A stretch of 64,000 nucleotides of DNA from an uncultured Clostridium sp. (GCA_900547035.1 URFM01000010.1:20012-84011); one strand, 5' to 3'. Positions 34,936 to 44,045 are shown, counted from the stretch's first letter. The notes: generated by a model not told the origin, from the sequence alone. Numbers and translations are program-made.

Positions 34936-35346
34936 CTACTCGATTTTCAGAAATTCAGTCGGCGTGATTGCCGGAACGGAGGAACCGGCGAAGTCCTTGA
35001 TATTCCTTGTGAGGATGTAACTCGCGCCGCTGCGCTCCGCTACGGCATCCACAACTGCGTCCTCAAAATCCGGCATGGAGCGTGTGAGTGCGGTATGAAT
35101 ATCTGCACCCTGTACGTCCGCAAAGGTGACAATCTGGGAAAGCTGTTCGATTCGTTCCTTTGCCTGCTGCGCAGATTGGAATGCCTTGCGGAACATATAG
35201 AAAATATCCGTGGCAGCCGAGGCGGAAATCAGACATTCCGCATCGGCTTCAATGGCCTTGCGGAGCGCCCGGTAGGAATCCGCGAAGAACGGTTCACGTT
35301 TCTGGACAATATCCAGAATAATATTGGTATCAATCAGTATTCTCAT
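34936..35346 (-). CDS. PIN-domain toxin, VapC-like
   Basis: Probable metal-dependent ribonuclease toxin of 136 residues. PIN-domain acidic sites: ILIDTNIILD at the N terminus, a central region with MPDFEDAVVDAVAER and a C-terminal RNIKDF. The start overlaps the antitoxin stop by four bases, giving coupled translation. Typical VapC targets are tRNAs or rRNA, but the target here is unknown. The operon runs opposite to yjdF and lies in an accessory stretch. Confidence 0.9.
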   Translation of the reverse strand: MRILIDTNIILDIVQKREPFFADSYRALRKAIEADAECLISASAATDIFYMFRKAFQSAQQAKERIEQLSQIVTFADVQGADIHTALTRSMPDFEDAVVDAVAERSGASYILTRNIKDFAGSSVPAITPTEFLKIE

Positions 35347-35564
35347 TGTCTGGACAGCCGTTCCTCTCGTATTGTATTTTCATCCATTGCCTGGTTTCCC
35401 GGAACAATTCCTACAAGGTCGTCCAGAAGAGCCAGTTTATCGACAGCAGGGCTTGTGAGACGGGCAATGCTTTTTCCGTTCTTAGTAATGAAAATATCCT
35501 TGGATGCTGCCATTTCCAGATATTTTCCGAGATTGGTTTTAAATTCGGTTGCAGTAACAATCAT
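35343..35564 (-). CDS. Phd/YefM-family antitoxin
   Basis: 73-residue DNA-binding antitoxin: N-terminal Phd/YefM fold (IVTATEFKTNLGKYLEMAASKDIFITKNGKSIARL) followed by a short toxin-binding tail. Expected to neutralise the PIN toxin encoded next and to repress the shared promoter. GGAGGG precedes the ATG. Confidence 0.9.
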   Translation of the reverse strand: MIVTATEFKTNLGKYLEMAASKDIFITKNGKSIARLTSPAVDKLALLDDLVGIVPGNQAMDENTIREERLSRQ

Positions 35565-35605
35565 ACGAATCCCTCCTTTGTTTGGGGTGTACTTTGTATA
35601 CTGCT

Positions 35606-35634
35606 ATTATACACAAATCGAACAAAAATATCAA
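35606..35634 (-). promoter_or_regulatory. Promoter and likely operator of the toxin-antitoxin operon
   Basis: Reading leftwards: TTGATA (35634-35629), 17-base spacer, TATAAT (35611-35606). An imperfect inverted repeat, TTTGTATA ... TATACACAAA (about 35594-35617), straddles the -10 and may be the antitoxin operator. Confidence 0.7.
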
Positions 35635-35740
35635 TATGGCATCGTACGATATAAAATGTTCGATAATGATAGCGGCGTTTGAGATTCTAAAAAACGAACG
35701 GTTGGCAGCGGGGGATGGTATTGCATGAAAAATCGAACTT

Positions 35741-36583
35741 TCAACTGGGGGGACGGTCGGACGTATGCGTTTTCGCAGGAGGCGCAATCCGGACTATAAC
35801 CAACTCCGGCGGATTGCCGAAGCGGGGCAGGCAGTTGCGGCACAGTCCGCGGCTGACCACCATGGAAGTCCCTCCCAATTCATACATTCCGCCGGCATAT
35901 TTAGGAAAAAAGCCCTGATGGGGAGCCAGAAGTCCGCCGGGACAGAAGGACAGCCGGATTTGCCCTCCATGGGCGTGGCCGCAGAGAACCAGGTTAAATC
36001 CGCTTTCCGCGTAGTATCTGGTCAGCTCCGGACGGTGGGACAGGAGAATGGAATAGCAGTCGGGGGAGAGACTGCGGCTGCAGCGTTTCAGCTGCTCCAC
36101 CCATTTTTCCGAAAGACGGCCGCTGTGATGGGAACGGACAAAGGCGTGGGGGTCGTCCACGCCTCCAAGCTGGATGGCCTGGCCCTTTAGCCGGAGCGTT
36201 ACGCTGTTTCCTCTCAGTGGATGGACTCCAAGCCGGGCGAAGCGGGAACGGAGTTTTGGCATCTGCCGGGTCCATTCTTCGTGATTTCCGGACACGTAAA
36301 AGCATGGGTAGGAAGCGCCCAGCTCTTTCAGCAGAATCAGAGCGCCTTTCAGGGGGACCTTGTGGTCGGCGATGTCTCCGCTAAGGAGGACCAGGTCCGG
36401 GTTCTGACGGTGAATGGCGTTCAGGAGAATCTCTTGGCTGGGACCGTAAAGGGTGCTGTGCAGGTCGGTGACCAGAGCCAGGGTGATGGGGGCCGTAAGT
36501 TTGGGGGAAGTCCGGGTGTAGGTGGTGACGGATAACGAACGGCGCCAGTGACAGCCGGAGCGGGAAAGGAGTTTTGTGTTCAT
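35741..36583 (-). CDS. Metallophosphoesterase, YkuE-like
   Basis: Calcineurin-like phosphoesterase of 280 residues. Metal-site motifs in order: LVTDLHSTLYG (D-x-H), LLSGDIADHK (GD), VSGNHEEW (GNHE), LLSHRPELT (H) and LCGHAHGGQ (GHxH). No clear signal peptide or helix at the N terminus. Substrate unknown; relatives include YkuE-like enzymes acting on lipid or nucleotide phosphates. GGAGGAAC is upstream on the minus strand. A monocistronic gene facing away from the SdpR/SdpI-like pair. Confidence 0.92.
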   Translation of the reverse strand: MNTKLLSRSGCHWRRSLSVTTYTRTSPKLTAPITLALVTDLHSTLYGPSQEILLNAIHRQNPDLVLLSGDIADHKVPLKGALILLKELGASYPCFYVSGNHEEWTRQMPKLRSRFARLGVHPLRGNSVTLRLKGQAIQLGGVDDPHAFVRSHHSGRLSEKWVEQLKRCSRSLSPDCYSILLSHRPELTRYYAESGFNLVLCGHAHGGQIRLSFCPGGLLAPHQGFFPKYAGGMYELGGTSMVVSRGLCRNCLPRFGNPPELVIVRIAPPAKTHTSDRPPS

Positions 36584-36683
36584 ATTGCTGTAAGTTCCTC
36601 CTGTTGGTTTATGGAAATCCCTTTGGCTATTAGTGTATCATATTCGGAGAAATGGGGAAAGGGGATGGAGAGAGAAGATGGAC

Positions 36684-36744
36684 TTGACAAGGAGTCCTGT
36701 TTTTGTTAATCTATATTTAGACATTTAGCTAATTATCTAAATAT
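36684..36744 (+). promoter_or_regulatory. Promoter and nested inverted-repeat operator of the SdpR-like gene
   Basis: TTGACA (36684-36689), 17-base spacer, TAATCT (36707-36712). Just downstream ATATTTAG (36713-36720) and CTAAATAT (36737-36744) are exact reverse complements, and within them TTTAGCTAA (36724-36732) gives a second, inner dyad. A repressor site for the ArsR-family protein encoded next is likely. Confidence 0.7.
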
Positions 36745-36790
36745 TTGCTGAAACGAAGCGGTACTTGCACACAGACAGAAAGGAAGTAAG

Positions 36791-37054
36791 ATGGCGTTTG
36801 CAGATACATTTAAAGCTCTGTCGGACCCGACCCGTCGGGAAATTCTGAATCTGCTGAAGCAGAAGGAGATGACTGCAGGGGAGATTGTGGAACATTTTCA
36901 GGTGTCCGGTGCTACGATTTCCCATCATCTTTCGATTTTAAAGCAGGCAGGACTGGTAGATGACCAGAAATCCGGGAAATATATTTACTATCGTCTGAAT
37001 CTGACTGTGTTTGAGGAGATTCTAAGTTGGATACAGGGCTTTATGAAGGAGTGA
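36791..37054 (+). CDS. ArsR-family transcriptional regulator, SdpR-like
   Basis: 87-residue winged-helix protein: FKALSDPTRREILNLLKQKEMTAGEIVEHFQ then the recognition helix VSGATISHHLSILKQAGLV. No metal-binding Cys pair (ELCVCD) is seen, consistent with the autorepressor branch that pairs with SdpI-type immunity proteins. Its stop lies five bases before the next start. Confidence 0.9.
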   Translation: MAFADTFKALSDPTRREILNLLKQKEMTAGEIVEHFQVSGATISHHLSILKQAGLVDDQKSGKYIYYRLNLTVFEEILSWIQGFMKE

Positions 37055-37059
37055 GAAGG

Positions 37060-37719
37060 ATGGAAAAAAAGGAAAGAAGACAGCTCGGAATGGGAAAATG
37101 GGAGCCGGTTTACTGGGCGGCGGCCATGATTCCCTTTGCGATTTCTCTCGTATTTTATCAAAAGCTGCCGGAACAGGTGCCTACCCAATGGGGCTGGGAG
37201 GGACAGGTAAGGGGATATTCCGGGCGATTTATGGCTTGCTTTGGAATACCGGCCTTTATGCTGGTTATGGAGCTGCTGATTGCAGCGGCGTTCCGGCTGG
37301 ACCCAAAGTGGAAAAATATCAGGCGTTCCGGGGTGCTGGGCCAGCTGAGCCGCTGGTTTCTGGTGGTTTTGGGAATTTTGGTCCAGGCGGTGATTACGGC
37401 CGCAGGGCTGGGTCAGCCGGTAGACGTGAGCAGGATTGTGAGCATGTTCATCGGCTTTGCCATTCTGGTGATGGGAAACTATCTTCCCCGATGCCGCTAT
37501 AACTTTACTATGGGAATCCGAACCCCATGGACCTTAAATGATGAAAAAAACTGGAACAAAACCCATCGGATTGCCGGGTTTTTCTGGACTGCGGGAGGAA
37601 TTCTGATGGTGGTCCTGGGATATTTCAGGATGGCAGTTCTCTATTTTGCGGTGTTAGCCGTGATTGTTCTGGTGCCGGTGGGGTATTCCTATGTGTTGTA
37701 CCGAAGGGAATCGGTGTGA
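37060..37719 (+). CDS. SdpI-like immunity/membrane protein (DUF1648)
   Basis: About 219 residues, six hydrophobic helices. The DUF1648 motif LPEQVPTQWGWEGQVRGYSGR follows the first helix and the SdpI domain segment YNFTMGIRTPWTLNDEKNW is near residue 155. In Bacillus, SdpI both protects against the SDP toxin and sequesters SdpR; here no toxin gene is present, so a signal-relay or protective role is inferred. The frame opens at TTG 37027 but GAAGGAG and spacing favour ATG 37060. Confidence 0.88.
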   Translation: MEKKERRQLGMGKWEPVYWAAAMIPFAISLVFYQKLPEQVPTQWGWEGQVRGYSGRFMACFGIPAFMLVMELLIAAAFRLDPKWKNIRRSGVLGQLSRWFLVVLGILVQAVITAAGLGQPVDVSRIVSMFIGFAILVMGNYLPRCRYNFTMGIRTPWTLNDEKNWNKTHRIAGFFWTAGGILMVVLGYFRMAVLYFAVLAVIVLVPVGYSYVLYRRESV

Positions 37720-37727
37720 AGGAGGGG

Positions 37728-37892
37728 ATGATTGATTTATCCAATATTGCTGAATATAAAGAAAATAATCAGCTGGAAGTAAAAAAGCTTCAGGCGGTTT
37801 ACCGCAGAGTGTTTGGGAAACCTATTCTTTTGTCAAGTGGACATGTGACAGTTCGGGAGGTGGTTGGAAGAAACCTTGGAAAGCGTCGATAA
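37728..37892 (+). pseudogene. Remnant of an AlbA_2-type ATP-binding protein
   Basis: 54-codon frame with AAGGAGGGG at the start. The first 20 residues (MIDLSNIAEYKENNQLEVKK) match the beginning of putative ATP-binding proteins of the AlbA_2 (divergent AAA_4) family, which normally continue with GGLP and several hundred residues. Here the match stops and about 34 unrelated residues lead to a stop. It reads as the stub of a deleted gene, possibly still translated. Family memory only; low to moderate certainty. Confidence 0.5.
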
Positions 37893-37999
37893 AAAAGAAT
37901 CAACAGAAACTGTCGAATAAAATGACGAAGCGAAGGAAAATAATCGGAACCGGCGCTATAAACTCTCTATATAATTATGTAAAGCTTATGCAAATTTCG

Positions 38000-38028
38000 T
38001 TGACATTTCCACAACACCCGTCTATAAT
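38000..38028 (+). promoter_or_regulatory. Predicted promoter of ileS
   Basis: TTGACA (38000-38005), 17-base spacer, TATAAT (38023-38028): a consensus promoter just upstream of the T-box leader. Confidence 0.88.
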
Positions 38029-38034
38029 AGAGTG

Positions 38035-38333
38035 GTCAGATGCAAAAGGCTGTGAGGGAGAGAGTAGCCCTGTCGGAACGCCCCAGAGAGCCGGGGAAGG
38101 TGGAAACCCGGCGCAAGTAAGGCAGAGTGTGAAAATCACTCCGGAGCCGCCTGGCTGAGAGGAAGAACGAGAGGAGCCGTTGGTTTCTGCCGCAGGTTCC
38201 CAGCTGTTTTAACCGGTAGGCCGGGACGTATTTTCCGCGTTAAGGAAGCACATATGATGGTATGGAGTAATAGGTGGTAGAACGAAAAGGTTCATTGTTG
38301 GCTTTCGTCCTGTTATGGGGCGGAAGCCTTTTT
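38035..38333 (+). promoter_or_regulatory. T-box leader RNA, AUC (Ile) specifier
   Basis: Seen: AGTA-type motif (GAGAGTAGCC), AGAGAG with the following CCGGGGAAGGTGGAAACCCGG hairpin, specifier region GTGTGAAAATCACTCCGGAG with ATC at 38135-38137, a T-box-like AGGTGGTAGAACGA (about 38272-38285, where the usual core is GGTGGNACCGCG), and a terminator (GGCTTTCGTCC with GGGGCGGAAGCC, 38300-38328, then T5). The specifier fits the downstream isoleucyl-tRNA synthetase. The T-box core is divergent in its second half. Confidence 0.9.
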
Positions 38334-38433
38334 ATAATGAAAGGTAACAGTCTGGGACGGCGGGGAAACAGGGGATAATCCGTTTCCCCTCCAAACACGG
38401 CTGTATGAAGTGAAGAGAAATGGAGGAATTGCC

Positions 38434-41400
38434 ATGTATCAGAAGGTTCCCACAGACTTAAAGTTTGTGGAACGGGAAAAAGAGGTGGAGAAGTTCTGGG
38501 AAGAGAACCACATCTTTGAGAAGAGCATCAAAAACAGAGAGGGCGGCCAGCCCTACGTGTTCTACGATGGTCCGCCAACGGCCAACGGAAAGCCCCACAT
38601 CGGCCATGTGGAGACCCGTGTCATTAAGGACATGATCCCCAGATACCGGGCTATGAAGGGATATATGGTACCCAGAAAAGCCGGATGGGATACCCATGGA
38701 CTGCCGGTGGAGCTGGAAGTGGAGAAGAAGCTTGGCCTGGACGGCAAAGACCAGATCGAGAAGTACGGTCTGGAACCCTTTATCAAGGAGTGTAAGGAGA
38801 GCGTCTGGAAGTACAAGGGAATGTGGGAGGATTTCTCCAATACCGTTGGCTTCTGGGCGGACATGGAAAACCCCTATGTCACCTATCACAATGATTTTAT
38901 TGAGTCCGAGTGGTGGGCCTTAAAGCAGATCTGGGAGAAAGGCCTGCTCTATAAGGGCTTTAAGGTAGTACCCTACTGTCCCCGCTGCGGCACTCCTCTG
39001 TCCTCCCACGAGGTAGCTCAGGGATACAAGGACGTGAAGGAGCGCTCCGCGATTGTCCGCTTTAAGGTGAAGGACGAGGACGCTTACATCCTGGCATGGA
39101 CCACAACGCCATGGACCCTGCCCAGCAACCTGGCTCTCTGCGTACACCCCAATGAGGAGTATGTGAAGGTAAAGGCCGGGGACGGAAAGGTTTATTACAT
39201 CGCCCACGCTCTGATGGAGACGGTTCTGGGCGAGGGCTGCGAAGTGCTGGAAACCTACAAGGGAAAAGATCTGGAGTACAAGGAGTACGAGCCTCTCTAC
39301 GAGTGTTCCGTTCCCTTCTGCGAAAAGCAGCATAAAAAGGCTTATTACGTGGTCTGCGACACCTACGTAACCCTGACCGACGGTACCGGAATCGTACACA
39401 TTGCCCCGGCCTTCGGTGAAGACGATGCCAATGTGGGACGCAAGTACAACCTGCCCTTCGTGCAGCTGGTGGATTCTAAGGGAGATATGGCTCCGGAGAC
39501 TCCCTTTGCAGGCAAGTTTGTGAAGGACGCCGATCCTTTGGTGCTGAAAGATCTGGAGGAGAGAGGACTGCTCTTCGCGGCTCCGGCCTTTGAGCACAGC
39601 TATCCCCACTGCTGGCGCTGCGGCACCCCACTTCTTTACTATGCAAGAGAGTCCTGGTTCATCAAGATGACGGCGGTGAAGGAGGACTTGATCCGCAACA
39701 ATAACACCATCAACTGGGTGCCCGACTCCATCGGAAAGGGCCGTTTCGGCGACTGGCTGGAGAATATTCAGGACTGGGGAATCTCCAGAAACCGCTACTG
39801 GGGAACTCCTTTAAATATCTGGGAGTGCGAGTGCGGATACCAGCACTCCATCGGCAGCATCGAAGAATTAAAGAGCATGTCCCACAACTGCCCGGATGAT
39901 ATCGAGCTGCATCGTCCCTACATTGATAATGTGACGGTAGTATGCCCCAAGTGCGGCAAAGAGATGAAGCGGGTGCCGGAGGTAATCGACTGCTGGTTTG
40001 ACTCCGGAGCCATGCCATTTGCCCAGCATCATTATCCCTTTGAAAATAAGGAGCTGTTCGAGTCTCAGTTCCCGGCGCAGTTTATCTCCGAGGCCGTGGA
40101 CCAGACCAGAGGATGGTTCTATTCCCTGCTGGCGGAATCCACCCTGCTCTTTAACAAGGCGCCCTACGAGAACGTTGTGGTCATGGGCCTGGTGCTGGAC
40201 GAGAACGGACAGAAGATGAGCAAATCCAAGGGAAATGCCGTTGATCCCTTTGAGACATTAAAGACCCACGGCGCCGATGCCATCCGCTGGTTCTTCTACA
40301 CCTGCAGCGCTCCCTGGCTGCCCAAGCGCTACCAGGACAAGGCGGTGACAGAAGGACAGAGAAAGTTCATGGGTACCCTGTGGAATACCTACGCCTTCTG
40401 GGTGCTGTACGCCAATATCGACCAGTTTGATCCCACCAAGTACAGCCTGGATTATGAGAAGCTTCCCGTGATGGACAGATGGCTGCTGTCCAAGATGAAT
40501 TCCATGGTAAAGGCCGTGGACCAGAATCTGGATCAGTATCAGATTCCTGAGGCAGCCAGAGCTCTTCAGGATTTTGTGGATGACATGAGCAACTGGTACG
40601 TGAGAAGAAGCCGTGAGCGTTTCTGGGCTAAGGGTATGGAGCAGGATAAGATCAACGCCTACATGACTCTGTACACCGCACTGGTAACCGTTTCCAAGGC
40701 GGCGGCTCCCATGATTCCTTTCATGACCGAGCAGATTTATCAGAATTTGGTGCGGACTGTGGACAAGAACGCCCAGGAGAGCGTTCATCTATGCGACTTC
40801 CCGGTGGTTCAGGAGGAATGGATTGATCCACAGCTGGAGTCCGATATGGATGAGGTCTTAAAGACTGTTGTTATGGGACGGGCGGCCCGGAATACGGCGA
40901 ATATTAAGAATCGCCAGCCCATTGCCCAGATGTATGTAAAGGCGGATCACGCCCTTTCCGACTTTTATGTAAAGATTATCGAGGAGGAACTGAACGTCAA
41001 AAAAGTTACTTTTTCTGATGACGTACGGGCGTTTACCTCTTACACCTTCAAGCCTCAGTTAAAGACCGTGGGACCAAAATACGGCAAGCTGTTGAATCAG
41101 ATTCGTCAGACCCTGACAGACCTGGATGGCAGTGCGGCTATGGATACCCTCAATGAGAAGGGAAGCCTGACCTTTGAGATTCAGGGGCAGGAGGTTGTTC
41201 TGACCAGAGACGACCTTCTCATCGACGTAGCCCAGAAGGAGGGATACGTGACTCAGGAGGACAACTATGTAACGGTGGTTCTGGATACCAATCTGACGCC
41301 GGAGCTGATCGAAGAAGGATTTGTCCGGGAGCTGATCAGCAAAATCCAGACGATGAGAAAGGAAGCCGGTTTTGAGGTAATGGACAAGATTACCGTATAC

Positions 41401-41568
41401 CAGGAAGGCAATGATCAGATCGAGGCGCTGCTTGCAGAGCATGGAGATGAGATTTGCACCGAGGTAATGGCGGACCGGATTGTTACCGGACAGATGGGGG
41501 GATATGCCAAGGAGTGGAATATTAACGGACAGCAGGTATCACTTGGCGTGGAAAAGATCAACGCATAA
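38434..41568 (+). CDS. ileS: Isoleucine--tRNA ligase
   Basis: Charges tRNA-Ile; about 1044 residues. Class I signatures HIGH (55-58, in NGKPHIGHVETRV) and KMSKS (594-598), the editing domain between them with TTTPWTLPSNLALCV, zinc-like CPRCG, CWRCG and CPKCG cysteine pairs, and the C-terminal anticodon-binding domain. The length and motif style (WDTHGLPVELEVEKK) resemble the longer, eukaryote-like IleRS class; that subclass call is tentative. GGAGG at 38422 supports ATG 38434 over GTG 38410. Controlled by the Ile T-box; glgP follows after 16 bases. Confidence 0.97.
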   Translation: MYQKVPTDLKFVEREKEVEKFWEENHIFEKSIKNREGGQPYVFYDGPPTANGKPHIGHVETRVIKDMIPRYRAMKGYMVPRKAGWDTHGLPVELEVEKKLGLDGKDQIEKYGLEPFIKECKESVWKYKGMWEDFSNTVGFWADMENPYVTYHNDFIESEWWALKQIWEKGLLYKGFKVVPYCPRCGTPLSSHEVAQGYKDVKERSAIVRFKVKDEDAYILAWTTTPWTLPSNLALCVHPNEEYVKVKAGDGKVYYIAHALMETVLGEGCEVLETYKGKDLEYKEYEPLYECSVPFCEKQHKKAYYVVCDTYVTLTDGTGIVHIAPAFGEDDANVGRKYNLPFVQLVDSKGDMAPETPFAGKFVKDADPLVLKDLEERGLLFAAPAFEHSYPHCWRCGTPLLYYARESWFIKMTAVKEDLIRNNNTINWVPDSIGKGRFGDWLENIQDWGISRNRYWGTPLNIWECECGYQHSIGSIEELKSMSHNCPDDIELHRPYIDNVTVVCPKCGKEMKRVPEVIDCWFDSGAMPFAQHHYPFENKELFESQFPAQFISEAVDQTRGWFYSLLAESTLLFNKAPYENVVVMGLVLDENGQKMSKSKGNAVDPFETLKTHGADAIRWFFYTCSAPWLPKRYQDKAVTEGQRKFMGTLWNTYAFWVLYANIDQFDPTKYSLDYEKLPVMDRWLLSKMNSMVKAVDQNLDQYQIPEAARALQDFVDDMSNWYVRRSRERFWAKGMEQDKINAYMTLYTALVTVSKAAAPMIPFMTEQIYQNLVRTVDKNAQESVHLCDFPVVQEEWIDPQLESDMDEVLKTVVMGRAARNTANIKNRQPIAQMYVKADHALSDFYVKIIEEELNVKKVTFSDDVRAFTSYTFKPQLKTVGPKYGKLLNQIRQTLTDLDGSAAMDTLNEKGSLTFEIQGQEVVLTRDDLLIDVAQKEGYVTQEDNYVTVVLDTNLTPELIEEGFVRELISKIQTMRKEAGFEVMDKITVYQEGNDQIEALLAEHGDEICTEVMADRIVTGQMGGYAKEWNINGQQVSLGVEKINA

Positions 41569-41584
41569 TAACAGGAGGTTGTCA

Positions 41585-44038
41585 ATGAACAAAGGTTTTG
41601 ATAAGGCCACTTTTAAAAACAGTGTAATTGATAATGTAAAAAATATGTTCCGCAGGACCATCGACGAGGCTACGCCCCAGCAGGTATTTCAGGCCGTAGC
41701 TTACGCGGTAAAAGATGTCATCATCGATGAGTGGATCGCAACCCACAAGGAGTATGAGCGCAAGGACGTCAAAACCCTTTATTATTTATCGATGGAATTC
41801 CTTATGGGCAGAGCTCTGGGCAATAACCTGATTAACATCTGCGCCTGGGATGAGGTAAAAGAGGTACTGGATGAGCTGGGATTTGATTTAAACGCAATCG
41901 AGGACCAGGAGCCGGATGCGGCTCTTGGAAACGGCGGACTGGGACGGCTTGCGGCATGCTTCCTGGATTCTCTGTCTACCTTGGGATATCCGGCTTACGG
42001 CTGCGGTATCCGTTACCGCTACGGCATGTTTAAGCAGAAAATTGAAAACGGCTATCAGGTGGAAGTGCCGGACGACTGGTTAAAGGATGGCAACCCCTTT
42101 GAAATCCGCCGCCCCGAGTATGCCATGGAGGTTAAATTCGGCGGCTATGTCCGTACAGAGTGCCGGAACGGAAGAAACTATTTTATCCAGGAGGGCTATC
42201 AGTCTGTCCGGGCGGTACCTTATGACCTGCCGGTAATCGGCTACGGCAACAATGTGGTCAACACCCTGCGCATCTGGGATGCGGAGGCCATCACCACCTT
42301 CAAGCTGGACGCCTTTGACCGGGGCGACTATCAGAAGGCGGTGGAGCAGGAGAATCTGGCCAAGACCATCGTGGAGGTCCTCTACCCCAACGACAATCAC
42401 TATGCCGGAAAGGAACTGCGGTTAAAGCAGCAGTATTTCTTCATTTCCGCCAGTGTGCAGAGAGCGGTGAAGAAGTACAAGGAGAAGCACGACGATATCC
42501 GCAAGCTGCACGAGAAGGTGGTATTCCAGTTAAATGACACCCATCCCACCGTGGCCATTCCGGAGCTGATGCGTATTTTGCTGGATGAGGAGGGACTGAC
42601 CTGGGAGGAGGCATGGGAGGTAACTACCAAGACCTGCGCCTACACCAACCACACCATAATGTCCGAGGCTCTGGAGAAATGGCCCATCGAGCTGTTCTCC
42701 CGCCTGCTGCCCAGAATCTACCAGATTGTAGAAGAGATTAACCGCCGGTTTGTGGAGCAGATTCACAGAATGTATCCGGGCAACCAGGAGAAGGTTCGCA
42801 AGATGTCCATTATCTATGACGGACAAGTGAAGATGGCCTATATGGCGATTGCCGCCAGCTTTTCCGTCAACGGCGTGGCCAAGCTCCATACGGAAATCTT
42901 AAAGCACCAGGAGCTGAAGGACTTTTATGAGATGATGCCTGAGAAGTTCAATAATAAGACCAATGGCATTACCCAGAGACGTTTCCTGCTTCACGGGAAT
43001 CCCCTTCTGGCTCAGTGGGTGACGGATAAAATCGGCGATGAGTGGATTACCGACCTGCCCCATATCGGCAAGCTGGCCATTTACGCGGATGACGAGAAAT
43101 GCCAGCAGGAATTTATGAACATTAAGTACCAGAACAAGCTGCGGCTGGCAAAATATATCAAAGAGCACAATGGAATTGATGTGGACCCCAGATCCATTTT
43201 CGATGTCCAGGTCAAGCGGCTTCACGAGTACAAGCGTCAGCTGATGAACATTCTCCATGTGATGTATCTGTATAATCAGCTCAAGGACAACCCCAACATG
43301 GATATTGTGCCCAGAACCTTTATTTTCGGAGCCAAGGCGGCAGCCGGATATAAGCGGGCCAAGCTGACCATCAAGCTGATTAACTCTGTAGCCAACGTGA
43401 TTAATAATGACCGTTCCATCAATGGGAAAATCAAGGTGGTGTTTATTGAAGATTACCGGGTATCCAACGCGGAAATTATCTTTGCGGCGGCGGATGTCAG
43501 CGAGCAGATTTCCACGGCCAGCAAGGAGGCTTCCGGTACCGGAAACATGAAGTTCATGTTAAACGGCGCCCTGACTTTGGGAACCATGGACGGAGCCAAC
43601 GTGGAAATCGTGGAGGAGGTAGGAGCCGACCGGGCCTTTATCTTCGGTATGTCCTCCGATGAGGTTATCAACTACGAGAACAACGGCGGCTACAATCCTA
43701 TGGAAATCTTCAACAACGACCAGGATATCCGCAGAGTGCTGATGCAGTTAATCAACGGTTTTTACTCACCGGAGAATCCAGAGCTGTTCAGGGATATCTA
43801 CGACTCCCTGTTAAACACCAAGAGCAGCGACCGGGCGGATACCTACTTTATCCTGAAGGATTTCCGTTCCTACGCCCAGGCTCACGAGCGGGTGGACGCT
43901 GCCTATCGGAATGAAAAATGGTGGGCTCAGTCCGCAATCCTGAACGTAGCCCATTCCGGCAAATTCACCTCAGACCGGACCATCGAGGAGTATGTACACG
44001 ATATCTGGCACCTTCAGAAGGTAAAAGTAGAGGTATAG
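41585..44038 (+). CDS. glgP: Glycogen/starch/alpha-glucan phosphorylase
   Basis: Releases glucose 1-phosphate from alpha-1,4-glucans using pyridoxal phosphate. 817 residues, full length. Seen: YYLSMEFLMGRALGNN, AALGNGGLGRLAACFLDS, NDTHPTVAIPELMR, TNGITQRRF, KRLHEYKRQLMN and the cofactor lysine in EASGTGNMKFMLNGALTLG. ACAGGAGG supports ATG 41585, although the frame opens upstream. There is no terminator between ileS and this gene, so it probably shares the Ile T-box transcript at least in part. A strong terminator and the repeat element follow. Confidence 0.97.
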   Translation: MNKGFDKATFKNSVIDNVKNMFRRTIDEATPQQVFQAVAYAVKDVIIDEWIATHKEYERKDVKTLYYLSMEFLMGRALGNNLINICAWDEVKEVLDELGFDLNAIEDQEPDAALGNGGLGRLAACFLDSLSTLGYPAYGCGIRYRYGMFKQKIENGYQVEVPDDWLKDGNPFEIRRPEYAMEVKFGGYVRTECRNGRNYFIQEGYQSVRAVPYDLPVIGYGNNVVNTLRIWDAEAITTFKLDAFDRGDYQKAVEQENLAKTIVEVLYPNDNHYAGKELRLKQQYFFISASVQRAVKKYKEKHDDIRKLHEKVVFQLNDTHPTVAIPELMRILLDEEGLTWEEAWEVTTKTCAYTNHTIMSEALEKWPIELFSRLLPRIYQIVEEINRRFVEQIHRMYPGNQEKVRKMSIIYDGQVKMAYMAIAASFSVNGVAKLHTEILKHQELKDFYEMMPEKFNNKTNGITQRRFLLHGNPLLAQWVTDKIGDEWITDLPHIGKLAIYADDEKCQQEFMNIKYQNKLRLAKYIKEHNGIDVDPRSIFDVQVKRLHEYKRQLMNILHVMYLYNQLKDNPNMDIVPRTFIFGAKAAAGYKRAKLTIKLINSVANVINNDRSINGKIKVVFIEDYRVSNAEIIFAAADVSEQISTASKEASGTGNMKFMLNGALTLGTMDGANVEIVEEVGADRAFIFGMSSDEVINYENNGGYNPMEIFNNDQDIRRVLMQLINGFYSPENPELFRDIYDSLLNTKSSDRADTYFILKDFRSYAQAHERVDAAYRNEKWWAQSAILNVAHSGKFTSDRTIEEYVHDIWHLQKVKVEV

Positions 44039-44045
44039 TAACGAT

